A stretch of DNA of 64,000 nucleotides from Hydrogenimonas thermophila. GTDB taxonomy: Bacteria; Campylobacterota; Campylobacteria; Campylobacterales; Hydrogenimonadaceae. A program made the position numbers and the translations under genes. Shown in pieces: positions 1-8,559 of this stretch. Position 1 is the stretch's first letter, and each line of letters opens with the position of its first letter. The notes beneath the pieces were generated by a model. The model did not search any database and was not told where the DNA came from. It was given only the letters and a program-made list of their open reading frames with translations. The stretch is taken from the NCBI RefSeq assembly GCF_900115615.1, contig NZ_FOXB01000002.1, positions 1-64,000 on the forward strand, given 5' to 3'.

Positions 1-17
1 GGTTGTCTTACCCCTCT

Positions 18-138
18 TTGTCTCGGTGCCTATAGCGAGGGGGTCATACCCGGTCCCATCCCGAACCCGGAAGTCAAGCCCCTCTGCGCTGATAATACTG
101 CTCCCTTCGGGAGTGGGAAGGTAGGTCGGTGCCGGGCT
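18..138 (+). rRNA. rrf: 5S ribosomal RNA
   Basis: The stretch carries the 5S hallmarks: a CCTATAGCGAG segment near the 5' end, the CCCGGTCCCATCCCGAACCCGG core, AAGTCAAGCC, and a closing GTAGGTCGGTGCC segment. Bases 22-27 can pair with 131-136 as helix I, which sets the ends to within a few bases. The window therefore starts just inside the tail of an rRNA operon whose 23S gene lies to the left. A T-rich run (about 143-160) follows. Confidence 0.93.
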
Positions 139-622
139 GGAGGTTTCTTTCTTCTTACGTTTTTATCTCCTAATAAATCTTTTTGATTCTTTAATTAATT
201 TTATTCTTCCTGATTATTTTATACCGTTCTATTCTTTAGTTTCGTGAATTTTATTTTACTTCTAAGTACCTGTTTAAAAGTAATCCCAATTAATAGCGAG
301 ACTCTTGTGCTTGCACTCTCTGTGAGAAAGTCTCGACCCCTTATTCGGGGATGGGACTTCAGTTCCAAAAATTAAGTGGTGTTTCTATTGGTTTGATACT
401 TAAATATAATAAAATTTATCAATATAATAAATAACTTTGATAAAAAATAGTATTCTTATAAATATATAATATAATCTATAATATATAGATATAAGTTAAA
501 ACTATTGAACTATCTTTCAGCAAAATAAGACTCCTTTAAACGTAATCCATCTATAATTAGTGCTAATGCAGGACTGTCAGGACTGTAGGATGGTAAAAAC
601 CATTACATATCAAGGAGTAAAT
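139..622. other. 484-base intergenic region with a structured element
   Basis: I see no gene here. Bases 297-350 hold two consecutive hairpins: CGAGACT (297-303) pairs with AGTCTCG (329-335), enclosing a small TCTC-TGT-GAGA hairpin, and CCCC (337-340) pairs with GGGG (347-350). No T-run follows, so this is not a typical terminator; it may be a small RNA, a leader or an rRNA-operon trailer. Further right lie Crp/Fnr-like half-sites: TTGAT at 393-397, ATCAA at 418-422 and TTGAT at 437-441, none with the usual 4-base spacer. The DNA between about 400 and 500 is almost pure A/T and probably holds the promoter of the porin gene. Confidence 0.5.
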
Positions 623-2197
623 ATGAAAAAGTTGATCTCAGTATCTGTAGCTGCAGCAGTTGCTGCATCAGTTAGTTTTGCATCATCTACAGATGATCTA
701 AGAGCAGAGCTTGAGGCTCTTAAAAAAGAGGTTGCCGCACTTAAAAAGCAAACAAAAGGCTTAAAAGCTAAAAAACTTAAAAAGCAGATCAGTGAACTTA
801 AGTCTGCTGCACTTAATGATAATATTAAGTGGAATGTTGATTTTAGAACTGCATATGATGTAATTGGATATAAATATTCTGATGGTTCATCTGATTGGAA
901 TCAAATAATGACAAATAGACTTTGGTTAGGTATGGGTTATGCACCTACAAGCAATATTACCTTCAAGGGCTTATTGAGTTACTATAAGCAGTACGGTCAA
1001 TCTACTTCACAGGCTATGAATGCTTTTAACTATTTTGACTGGGTTGTAAATGAAACACCTAATCCAAGTGGAGAACTTAGAGTAAAAGAGGCTTATTGGT
1101 TATATTTTGGAGATGATTTCTTTGGTGTAGATATTCCTTGGACAGCAAGTATAGGTCGTCGTCCAGCAACAGATGGTCTTCTTGTTAACTTTAGAGATGA
1201 TCAAAATGCTAAATCTCCAATTGGACATATCATAAATACAGAATTTGATGGTGCAAGTTTTAAGTTTGACTTGAGTAATGTTACAAATGTTTCAGGTATG
1301 TATTTTAAAATTTGTCTTGGTCGTGGTATGACAAATGCAAATATTCGTTATGCTGGTATTCAGCCTAATATTACTCAGTCTACAGGATTATTTGGTGGAA
1401 GTGGACAATTCTTGATTACTAATATGACAGGTTCAGAATATACTAAAGTTGATGGATATGAATCTACTGATTTATTTGGATTTATTTTTGTTCCTTATGA
1501 TGATGGTCAATATTCTGTTCATACAACAGCATTTAAAGCACTCAATCTTCCTGGTATGAAGATTAATGATATGGCTGATACAAATGGAGATGGTATTCCA
1601 GATGCATATTTAGCTGATTTTAAACAAGTAGGTGATTTATATGGAGCAGCTATAAGTTTTCTTGCACAAGGAATAGGTGATGGAATAAGTGATATGCTTG
1701 ATGATACAAACTTCTTTGTCAGTTTGGCTGCAAGTAAAACAGATCCAGATGGAAATAATCAAATGCTTGGTATGACTATGATGACACCTACTGGCCCTAT
1801 GGTACTTGGTGCAGCTCCAGGAGAATCTAAAACAGGTACTTCTTGGTATACAGGTATAAATTGGCCTTGTCAACTAATAGATGATGCACGTGTTGGTGTA
1901 GAGTACAATCACGGTAGTCAATACTGGAGAAGTTTTACATATGCTGAAGATACATTAGCAGGAAGCAAGCTTGCTGCACGTGGTGATGCATATGAGATTT
2001 GGTTCAATAAAGAGTTGATTGGTAAAATTTTAACAGCGCAAGTTCGTTATACATATATTGACTATAAATATACGGGTAGCAATGGATTTTTTGCTGATGG
2101 TGGAACACCACTTACAATTGATCAAGCAGAAGCTATGGGTATGACAACTGTTGATAAAGCCCAAGATATTCGATTCTATCTGCGCTATCGCTACTAA
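623..2197 (+). CDS. Outer-membrane porin-like protein (DUF3373-type)
   Basis: The 524-residue product has a signal peptide (MKKLISVSV, cleaved near SFASS), a short lysine-rich coiled coil at about residues 24-65, and then a long, aromatic- and Gly/Ser/Asn-rich region with alternating beta-strand character, ending in a terminal Tyr-Arg-Tyr typical of outer-membrane beta-barrels. This architecture matches the DUF3373 family common in Campylobacterota, thought to be outer-membrane channels. The ATG at 623 is preferred over the ORF opening at 560 because AAGGAG sits 6-10 bases before it and the signal peptide starts there. It stands alone, followed by a hairpin. The solute it passes is unknown. 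Confidence 0.75.
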   Translation: MKKLISVSVAAAVAASVSFASSTDDLRAELEALKKEVAALKKQTKGLKAKKLKKQISELKSAALNDNIKWNVDFRTAYDVIGYKYSDGSSDWNQIMTNRLWLGMGYAPTSNITFKGLLSYYKQYGQSTSQAMNAFNYFDWVVNETPNPSGELRVKEAYWLYFGDDFFGVDIPWTASIGRRPATDGLLVNFRDDQNAKSPIGHIINTEFDGASFKFDLSNVTNVSGMYFKICLGRGMTNANIRYAGIQPNITQSTGLFGGSGQFLITNMTGSEYTKVDGYESTDLFGFIFVPYDDGQYSVHTTAFKALNLPGMKINDMADTNGDGIPDAYLADFKQVGDLYGAAISFLAQGIGDGISDMLDDTNFFVSLAASKTDPDGNNQMLGMTMMTPTGPMVLGAAPGESKTGTSWYTGINWPCQLIDDARVGVEYNHGSQYWRSFTYAEDTLAGSKLAARGDAYEIWFNKELIGKILTAQVRYTYIDYKYTGSNGFFADGGTPLTIDQAEAMGMTTVDKAQDIRFYLRYRY

Positions 2198-2223
2198 TTA
2201 AAAATATTCTCGATCTCCCTTTC

Positions 2224-2242
2224 TGCGCCCTTTTGGGGCGCA
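2224..2242 (+). terminator. Hairpin between porin and mrp genes
   Basis: TGCGCCC (2224-2230) pairs with GGGCGCA (2236-2242) around a 5-base loop. It lies between two converging genes and is the likely shared terminator, although the T-run after it is short and mixed. Confidence 0.6.
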
Positions 2243-2250
2243 ACTTTCTA

Positions 2251-3276
2251 CTATAAAATCTGTTTTAGAAGATTGTCTACTATATTTTTGTAGTAACCTT
2301 TTTGTAGTTTGTCTCCCATTGCTACAGGTGGAGTACCGTTATCTGAAAATTCTCTAATCTGCATATCTAAAGGGATTTTTCCAAGGAATGGTATGTCATA
2401 TCTTTTTGCTGTCTCTTCGCCACCGCCTTTTCCAAAAATGTCATATCGTTTTTTAGTATCTGGGGCTATGAAGAAGCTCATATTTTCTACCAACCCTCCG
2501 ATTGGTACATTTATATCTTTAAACATCATAATAGCCCGGCTTACATCATCTAGTGCTACAGGTTGTGGTGTTGTAACTATAACTCCGGCAGTTATTGGCA
2601 GTTCTTGAGCCATAGTAAGTTGAATGTCACCTGTTCCTGGAGGCATATCTATAACTAAAAAGTCCAGTTCTCCCCAGTCAACATCTTCAAGGAATTGGAT
2701 CAATGCACTTACAGCTACTGAACTTCTCCATACAAGCGGTGTATCTGAAGATGGAGTTGTTAAACCTACACTCATTATTTTGATACCAAAGTTTTCACTT
2801 GGAACAATTTTATTGTTATCGTTCCATTTTAGTTTTTCATCTGCAACTTGTGTCATTCTTGGTACATTTGGACCATAGACATCTGCATCTAAAAGACCAA
2901 CTTTAAATCCTTTTTGAGCTAAAGCAACAGACAGGTTAACTGAAACTGTACTTTTACCTACTCCACCTTTTCCGCTTGTTACGGCAATAACACGTTTTGC
3001 ATATGGTGCACGGTTATTTGGATTGGCAGTATTTCCATAGTTCATAGATTTTTTTTGTGTTAATGCTTTTCTTTTAACCTCTACTTCTCCATTAAACAGA
3101 TCGTTTAGGCGCGATTCCAGTATGTTATAGGCTTCATCATTTTGCATTGATAGCGTAATAACAGGTTTTTCATCTTCAACTTTTACATCTTCAACTATTT
3201 TTAGATCAATAATAGATTTATCAAGTCCTGGGTATTGAACTTTTTGAAGTTCATTTAAAATATCTTCTCTACTCAT
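2251..3276 (-). CDS. mrp: Mrp/ApbC/NBP35-type Fe-S cluster carrier ATPase
   Basis: This 341-residue protein has an N-terminal MIP18/DUF59-like segment (about residues 1-75) followed by a P-loop ATPase with the deviant Walker A motif GKGGVGKST (about 103-111) and the family signature DMPPGTGD. Mrp/ApbC proteins carry and deliver 4Fe-4S clusters to apoproteins in the cytoplasm. The C-terminal CxxC that many Mrp proteins use to hold a bridging cluster is not seen: after ENMSFF the sequence reads IAPDTKKRYDIFG where a CPHC-like motif would be expected. The gene overlaps the upstream hypothetical gene by 8 bases and is the last of a three-gene operon. The many Fe-S enzymes in the window would be plausible clients. 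Confidence 0.9.
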   Translation of the reverse strand: MSREDILNELQKVQYPGLDKSIIDLKIVEDVKVEDEKPVITLSMQNDEAYNILESRLNDLFNGEVEVKRKALTQKKSMNYGNTANPNNRAPYAKRVIAVTSGKGGVGKSTVSVNLSVALAQKGFKVGLLDADVYGPNVPRMTQVADEKLKWNDNNKIVPSENFGIKIMSVGLTTPSSDTPLVWRSSVAVSALIQFLEDVDWGELDFLVIDMPPGTGDIQLTMAQELPITAGVIVTTPQPVALDDVSRAIMMFKDINVPIGGLVENMSFFIAPDTKKRYDIFGKGGGEETAKRYDIPFLGKIPLDMQIREFSDNGTPPVAMGDKLQKGYYKNIVDNLLKQIL

Positions 3277-3646
3277 ACGGATTACTCCTCATCTCTCTTT
3301 GTAAAAGCATAATTGTCGAACGTGCTTTTTGTATCCATTGTTGAATAAGCGGAGCAGCAGTTGGAAAGTTTTGTGCTAAATCATTATATATTTTTGTTCT
3401 CTCTTGTAACAGCTGCATAAATCCTTGCATCATTTGAGATTTCATATTATTCTCATGTGCATGGTGCATAATCTGTTTTAAAAGAGCCATTCTATCTTTT
3501 AAAGGTAGTTCAAGACCAAGTAATTTTCCAACTTTTACAATATCTGCATTGGTAACATATACACCCGAATAGAAGAGAGCCATCAAATGTCGCTCTACAC
3601 CTTCATAAGCCGGTGGCAAAACATTTTCATTATGTTTACGACTCAT
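3269..3646 (-). CDS. Conserved-looking hypothetical protein, 125 aa
   Basis: I do not recognise a family. The product is soluble, mostly helical by composition, has no signal peptide and no cysteines, and contains a Met/His-rich stretch around residues 60-80 (MHHAHENNMKSQMMQGFM). It overlaps the preceding LRV gene by 4 bases (ATGA) and mrp by 8 bases, so translation of the three genes is probably coupled. The context suggests a role linked to Fe-S delivery or protein quality control, but nothing in the sequence shows it. Confidence 0.7.
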   Translation of the reverse strand: MSRKHNENVLPPAYEGVERHLMALFYSGVYVTNADIVKVGKLLGLELPLKDRMALLKQIMHHAHENNMKSQMMQGFMQLLQERTKIYNDLAQNFPTAAPLIQQWIQKARSTIMLLQREMRSNPYE

Positions 3647-4215
3647 GCTTCTCTCCTTTTATTTAAATTTGCTTCAGCTGCTTTAGCAACATTTTCATCT
3701 ACATCTTTTTTTAGACGTTCTAGAAGATCTAATGGTGCAGATGGATTTTCAGCAACACGCATACGAACCATTTTATCTGAATCATCAGCAAGAGTTTTTA
3801 AAATTTTTGCCGGTGTGTTTGGATTTCCTGAGAGACCATCACGTACAATTTTTTCATCACTAAAAAGTGTTTGAAGTATGTGTGATGGTGTATTTGGATT
3901 GGTTGCTACAAGAGCACGTACAAGATTAACTTCATCTTTTGCAAGTTTTTCCAATATATGTATAGGTGTATGCGGATTTTTTGCAACTGCCCAGCGACTA
4001 CCCATATCTTCAACTTCTGATAGTTTTATCAGAAGCTCTTCCATTATGGGACTTTTCTCTTTCTCTCTTTCATAAACTGATGTTCTAAGACTCAGGTTCA
4101 TAGCAACCTGACCTACAACTTGCATATCATTACAAAATGTTTCAAATATTGTTTTGACCTCTTCAAGAGGAAGTGTTTTGTCTTCTAGTTTTTCTATTGC
4201 CTGTTCTTTATTCAT
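3643..4215 (-). CDS. LRV/HEAT-like helical repeat protein
   Basis: The 190-residue protein has at least four copies of a repeat of about 24 residues with the core NPxTPxxILxxLxxD (copies near residues 80, 104, 128 and 152; the last reads NPSAPLDLLERLKKD). This is the leucine-rich variant (LRV) type of solenoid, first described in a protein near nif genes that also carries an Fe-S cluster. There is no cysteine cluster here (one Cys), so the Fe-S part of that prototype is absent. It is the first gene of the operon with the 125-residue protein and mrp. It is probably a protein-binding scaffold. Confidence 0.72.
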   Translation of the reverse strand: MNKEQAIEKLEDKTLPLEEVKTIFETFCNDMQVVGQVAMNLSLRTSVYEREKEKSPIMEELLIKLSEVEDMGSRWAVAKNPHTPIHILEKLAKDEVNLVRALVATNPNTPSHILQTLFSDEKIVRDGLSGNPNTPAKILKTLADDSDKMVRMRVAENPSAPLDLLERLKKDVDENVAKAAEANLNKRREA

Positions 4216-4548
4216 CTCTCTACACTCTTTTCTTTATTTGATTTCAATTTATGGTATCAAAAAGGTCTGTACTAGTCAATTATATGCATATTTTAGGTAG
4301 TTAATAGAATAGATTCAAGGTATTAATAATAATATTTTTTTATCTCTTCAAAAAAAATTCTCAGACTCATCATAAAAACTGCACAATGTGTAGAAATAGA
4401 TAAATTTTTTGTTAATGAAATGTAATTAAAGGAAAATTATTCTTCATTTCAGGCTTGACTAAGAAAGACACTCATACAATGTAGATGTATCGGAAATCCC
4501 GAAAAAATGGTGCATTAAGCACTAAAAACTTAAATATAAGGAGTGGTA
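4216..4548. other. Divergent intergenic region upstream of the rhodanese operon
   Basis: No gene is seen in these 333 bases, which lie between divergent operons. A possible promoter for the rhodanese operon has TTGACT at 4455-4460 and TACAAT at 4475-4480, but the 14-base spacing is short. TTTGAT (4237-4242) and ATCAAA (4256-4261) form an inverted pair with a 13-base gap, too wide for a standard Fnr box. A small hairpin GTGC/GCAC (4510-4522) lies in the probable leader, and AAGGAG (4538-4543) is the ribosome binding site. Confidence 0.4.
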
Positions 4549-5628
4549 ATGAAGCAGTGGCTTAAGACACTTTGCTTTGCGGGTCTCTTTTCTGCTACCG
4601 CATTAATGGCAGCAGATAAGATTACTATTCAACCCGAAGAAGCTATAAAGCTAATTGGCAAACCCGGTTACGTTTTTGTAAGCGGTGACAGTGAAACGGC
4701 GTTTGAAGGTGGACACATTAAAGGTTCACGCAACATGTATGCCCACCATCTGCATCATGCGGATATTATGGGAAATCTACATTGCGAACCTTTGTATCAA
4801 TGTCCTGAACATGCGGAGCACTACATAAGTAGTAAAGGAATCAAAAATAGCGACACAATTATTGCGTATGATAACTGGAGGGGACCAAACGCAACTGGTG
4901 TTTACAGTTTCTTTAAATCTTTTGGGCATGAAAAAGTTTATGTACTTGATGGAGGACAAGACGGTATAAAAGCTCTTGATCCAAATCAGCAAATCTACAA
5001 TAAATTAAAAGCTGAAAAAAGAAAATTGAAAAAAGCTTACAAGAAAGCTAAAAAAGCAGGTGACAAAGCTAAAATGGCTGAGCTAAAAGCAAAACAGAAA
5101 GAGATAAAAGCTCAGATGAAACAAGTTGAGAAAAAACTTCTTGTTCAAAGAGGTAAGGAGAAACACTTTAAGCATACTCATTATAAAATTGATCGTAACA
5201 AAATGAAACCTGAAATGCTTGCTACTACCGAAGAGGTGTACAAAGCTATGCAGGATATTTTGAAAAATGGTGATAAGAGTAAATATGTCATTATCGATAC
5301 AAGAGGTATGACAGAGATAATTGGTGAGCGTAAGATGGATAATGTTGCACGTGGCGGGCATATTCCAGGTTCAAAGTTTATTGAGTGGAAAAAGGTTACT
5401 GACTTTGATCGCAAAAAGAGCTTCCGCAAAAAAGAGGAGTTAAAAAAGATGTTTGAAAAATATGGAGTAACTCCAGACAAGACAATTTATGCCTATTGTC
5501 AAGTAGGTGCTGGGCGTGGCTCTGAAATTATTACGGCGCTCGAGTTACTTGGTTATAAAAATGTAAAAGTCTATTCAGGTGCGTGGGATACCTGGGGCAA
5601 TAACATGAATCTACCGATTCGACGCTAA
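4549..5628 (+). CDS. Periplasmic tandem-domain rhodanese (sulfurtransferase)
   Basis: The 359-residue protein has a signal peptide ending at LMAAD (about residue 22) and two rhodanese domains. In the first (about 25-145) the active-site loop reads AYDNWRG, with Asp where Cys would be, as in the inactive half of thiosulfate sulfurtransferases. The second (about 220-359) has the loop YCQVGAGRGS with the catalytic Cys. The domains are joined by a Lys/Glu-rich helical linker (about 150-195). ATG 4549 follows AAGGAG; an in-frame GTG lies 6 bases upstream. It lies 13 bases before the molybdoenzyme alpha gene, so it probably moves sulfane sulfur to or from that enzyme. That link is inference. Confidence 0.85.
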   Translation: MKQWLKTLCFAGLFSATALMAADKITIQPEEAIKLIGKPGYVFVSGDSETAFEGGHIKGSRNMYAHHLHHADIMGNLHCEPLYQCPEHAEHYISSKGIKNSDTIIAYDNWRGPNATGVYSFFKSFGHEKVYVLDGGQDGIKALDPNQQIYNKLKAEKRKLKKAYKKAKKAGDKAKMAELKAKQKEIKAQMKQVEKKLLVQRGKEKHFKHTHYKIDRNKMKPEMLATTEEVYKAMQDILKNGDKSKYVIIDTRGMTEIIGERKMDNVARGGHIPGSKFIEWKKVTDFDRKKSFRKKEELKKMFEKYGVTPDKTIYAYCQVGAGRGSEIITALELLGYKNVKVYSGAWDTWGNNMNLPIRR

Positions 5629-5641
5629 GGGAGAGTGAACT

Positions 5642-8545
5642 ATGATGCAAGAAGCACAAAATATTAAAAGACGAGATTTTCTTAAATTTTCAGGTGTGAC
5701 GGCAGCACTTGTAGCGTCACAGGGTAGTCTGTTTGCAAAAACCGGTGTTATTAAGGTTGAAAACGGCAAAGAGGATTATCCAAATACGACTTACACTGAA
5801 GAGATGTATCGTAATGAGTTTGATTTTACACGTGGTAAAAAGGAAGATACAGGATTTGCTTACCACTGTGTCAACTGTCAGGGTAACTGTGCTTGGGAGG
5901 TATGGTCGCATAATGGTATTGTTACTCGTGAAAATCAATCAGCACGATACCCTTCAATAAATGCAAAGATTCCAGACTTTAACCCACGCGGATGTAACAA
6001 AGGTGTTCAACACTCTCAAATAATGTATGAAAAAGATCGCATTCTTTACCCTATGAAGCGTGTTGGTGAACGTGGTGAGGGTAAATGGAAACGAATAAGC
6101 TGGGATGAAGCTGCTACTGAAGTTGCAGAAAAAATCTTTGATGTAATGACTGATCCTAATCGTGGACCTGATAAGTTGATGGTACACGCTGGTACAGGGC
6201 TTTTAACTGAAGGTAGACGTGGTGCACCTTTGAGATTTTCAACACAGCTTGGTGCAGTTCGTATCTATCCTGCATCTTATCTTGGCGATATGTTCTCTGG
6301 TGCGGCGATTGCTTATGGTGAGGGTAACGTCGGTGGAACATATGACTTTATGTACAATGTTGATACATCGATTTTCTGGGGCGGTAACCCATCAGTTTCT
6401 CGTATTCCTGATGCCCACTTTGTATGGGAAGGTAAATATAACGGTGCTAAAGTCATTATTATCACACCTGAGTTTAATGCATCTGCAAAGTCTGCTGACC
6501 TTTGGATTCCTATTAAACCAGGAAGTGATAATATTTTAGCAATGAGTGTTATAAATGTTATTTTAAATGAGAAGCTTTATAAACCAGGTTTTATGAAGAT
6601 TTTTACAGACCTTCCATTCCTTGTGCGTCTTGATAACCAAAAACTTTTAAGACGTTCAGATGTTGAGCATGCTAAGAATGCTGAAGAAGAGGAGAAGTTT
6701 GAAGAAGAGTTTTATGCAATGAATGCAAAAACCGGAAAGCCAGTTTTAATGCCTGGTACAGAAGGAAGCGAGCATAAAACACTTAGACTTGAAGAGTTTG
6801 GCATAGATCCAGAGCTTGAAGGTGTTTGGACAGTCAAAACAAAAGATGGTGATGTAAAAGTTACAACTGTCTTTGAAATGTTGAAAAAGTCTTCAGCAGA
6901 GTTTACACCTGAAAAGACACAAAAAATTACCGGTGTTCATCCTGATATAGTTCGTGAACTTGCTCATGATATTGCAAAACCTAAAGTTGTAACAATTACG
7001 ACAGGATTCTCTCTTAACAAATATTTCAACGGAATGATGACGATTTGGAATATCGCATCAATCTGTGGTTTAACAGGACGTATGGGACCATACGGTGGTC
7101 TGAATACAGAAAATGAGTTTAGTCTCAGCGGTCTTGGCGCACTAAGCGGCTTTAGCGGCAAATATAAACCTAGATTTGGTTCAGGGTTTGTCGGCGAATT
7201 TGTCTTTGGTGATGGAATGAAAACATTTGATCAATACTTCAGTGATGAAGATGTTCGCCGTGCACAAAATGGAATGAGTAAAAAAGATTATATGGAGATT
7301 GTCCAAAAGCTTCTTAAAGAGGGTGAAAACAATAAAGGAAATCTTGAGTCACACCACGGAAATGTTGTTAAGCCTTGGTGGCAGCCTGATACAGCTATTA
7401 TTGTGGCTGATTCTAAGTTCCGTCGTAATAAAGGTAGCCAGTATCGTGAAGCATTCTTGAAAAAGACCAAATTCTTCTGTTATGTAGATTTCCGTATGTC
7501 TGAAGCGGCTGTGTATGCAGATATTCTGCTTCCTGCAAAATCGCATTATGAGGTTTATGACCTTCGTACAAGTCCGGGGTACCACCGCTTTACAAACCTT
7601 GCTCAACCGATTGCAAATATGAAGCCGGTTGGAGAAGCAATGGATGAGTGGAGTATGTTTGCATTGATTGCTAAAAAGCTTGAAGAGGTTGCAAACAGAC
7701 CAGAAAACAAGGCAAAAGCAAAAGTGCCTGATAGCAAGAAGTATGCTCGTGAAGGGTATCGTGATCTTGCTAACTTCTATAAAGAGTACACTAACACAGA
7801 TGAAGAGTCTGAAGCAGCAGCAGAGCCATATCTTGGTACTGACAAGTTGGCTGTTCAAGCAGCACTTGAGAAGTGTGAACAGTATGAGCCGTGGACAATG
7901 GAGAAGATGTACAAAGCAGGTGGATTCCTTCAGCTTAATGAAAAAGCAGGTAAGATGTCTCCACTTTATGCTGACAGACCTTACTTTACGTTTGAAAACC
8001 ACCTTTACAAGTTTGAGCGTATGGAAACAGTTAGTGGACGACAGACATTCTATGTTGATCATCCAATGTTCATTAAACTTGGTGCTGCAACTAACACAGG
8101 AATGGAAGGAATCCGTCCTCAAGGTGAGAAATATCCATTCGTTCTAATGACACCACACGCAAGATGGTCAATTCATAGTAACTACAAGCAAAGCCGTATT
8201 CTTCAGCGTTTGCAACGCGGTGTGCCATATGTACAGGTAAACAGGCTGGTTGCTGAGAAGAAGGGTATTAAAGATGGTGATACGATTCGCATATTTAACT
8301 CATTAGGTGAGTTTTATGCAATGGCAAAAGTTTCAAGCTCTTGTCCGCCAGATGGTCTTGTAATGGAGCATGGTTGGGAACCTTATATGTATAAATTTAA
8401 AAAAGGTCACAATGAGGTTGTTCCAACTGCATTGAACCTACTTGAAATGGCAGATGGTTGGGGTCACTTGAAATTTGGTGGTCTTTGGGATGGTAACCAG
8501 TATGCATATGATGGTGCTATCGATTTTGAAAAAGCAAATGTGTAA
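5642..8545 (+). CDS. Type II DMSO-reductase-family molybdoenzyme, catalytic alpha subunit
   Basis: The 967-residue protein has a Tat signal (KRRDFLKFSG at 9-18), so the folded complex is exported to the periplasm. FS0 cluster ligands appear as His75, Cys79, Cys83 and Cys118 (HCVNCQGNC then PRGC), the His-Cys3 pattern of NarG and other type II enzymes. Asp216 in SYLGDMFSG aligns by eye with the Asp that ligates Mo in NarG. The rest has bis-MGD-binding features (WGGNPSVSRIPDAHF). Relatives include selenate, chlorate and perchlorate reductases and dimethylsulfide and ethylbenzene dehydrogenases. The partner genes fit this class. The substrate cannot be read off; the upstream rhodanese makes a sulfur compound a reasonable guess. 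It could work as a reductase or a dehydrogenase. Confidence 0.88.
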   Translation: MMQEAQNIKRRDFLKFSGVTAALVASQGSLFAKTGVIKVENGKEDYPNTTYTEEMYRNEFDFTRGKKEDTGFAYHCVNCQGNCAWEVWSHNGIVTRENQSARYPSINAKIPDFNPRGCNKGVQHSQIMYEKDRILYPMKRVGERGEGKWKRISWDEAATEVAEKIFDVMTDPNRGPDKLMVHAGTGLLTEGRRGAPLRFSTQLGAVRIYPASYLGDMFSGAAIAYGEGNVGGTYDFMYNVDTSIFWGGNPSVSRIPDAHFVWEGKYNGAKVIIITPEFNASAKSADLWIPIKPGSDNILAMSVINVILNEKLYKPGFMKIFTDLPFLVRLDNQKLLRRSDVEHAKNAEEEEKFEEEFYAMNAKTGKPVLMPGTEGSEHKTLRLEEFGIDPELEGVWTVKTKDGDVKVTTVFEMLKKSSAEFTPEKTQKITGVHPDIVRELAHDIAKPKVVTITTGFSLNKYFNGMMTIWNIASICGLTGRMGPYGGLNTENEFSLSGLGALSGFSGKYKPRFGSGFVGEFVFGDGMKTFDQYFSDEDVRRAQNGMSKKDYMEIVQKLLKEGENNKGNLESHHGNVVKPWWQPDTAIIVADSKFRRNKGSQYREAFLKKTKFFCYVDFRMSEAAVYADILLPAKSHYEVYDLRTSPGYHRFTNLAQPIANMKPVGEAMDEWSMFALIAKKLEEVANRPENKAKAKVPDSKKYAREGYRDLANFYKEYTNTDEESEAAAEPYLGTDKLAVQAALEKCEQYEPWTMEKMYKAGGFLQLNEKAGKMSPLYADRPYFTFENHLYKFERMETVSGRQTFYVDHPMFIKLGAATNTGMEGIRPQGEKYPFVLMTPHARWSIHSNYKQSRILQRLQRGVPYVQVNRLVAEKKGIKDGDTIRIFNSLGEFYAMAKVSSSCPPDGLVMEHGWEPYMYKFKKGHNEVVPTALNLLEMADGWGHLKFGGLWDGNQYAYDGAIDFEKANV

Positions 8546-8559
8546 GGTAGGAGAGTAGT

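Noticed and set aside
4237-4261. TTTGAT...ATCAAA pair upstream of the rhodanese operon as an Fnr box
   Set aside because: The gap of 13 bases is not compatible with the 4-base spacer of Crp/Fnr dimers.
7349-8122. Minus-strand 257-codon open frame inside the molybdoenzyme alpha gene
   Set aside because: It lies wholly in a well-supported gene, its product is rich in Cys, His and Ile from antisense codons, and it has no ribosome site.
5642-8545. Alpha subunit as a second NapA or a NarG nitrate reductase
   Set aside because: The Mo ligand position is Asp, not Cys, so it is not NapA; Tat export and the heme b/c gamma subunit and rhodanese differ from a NarGHI set, and no narI is present.
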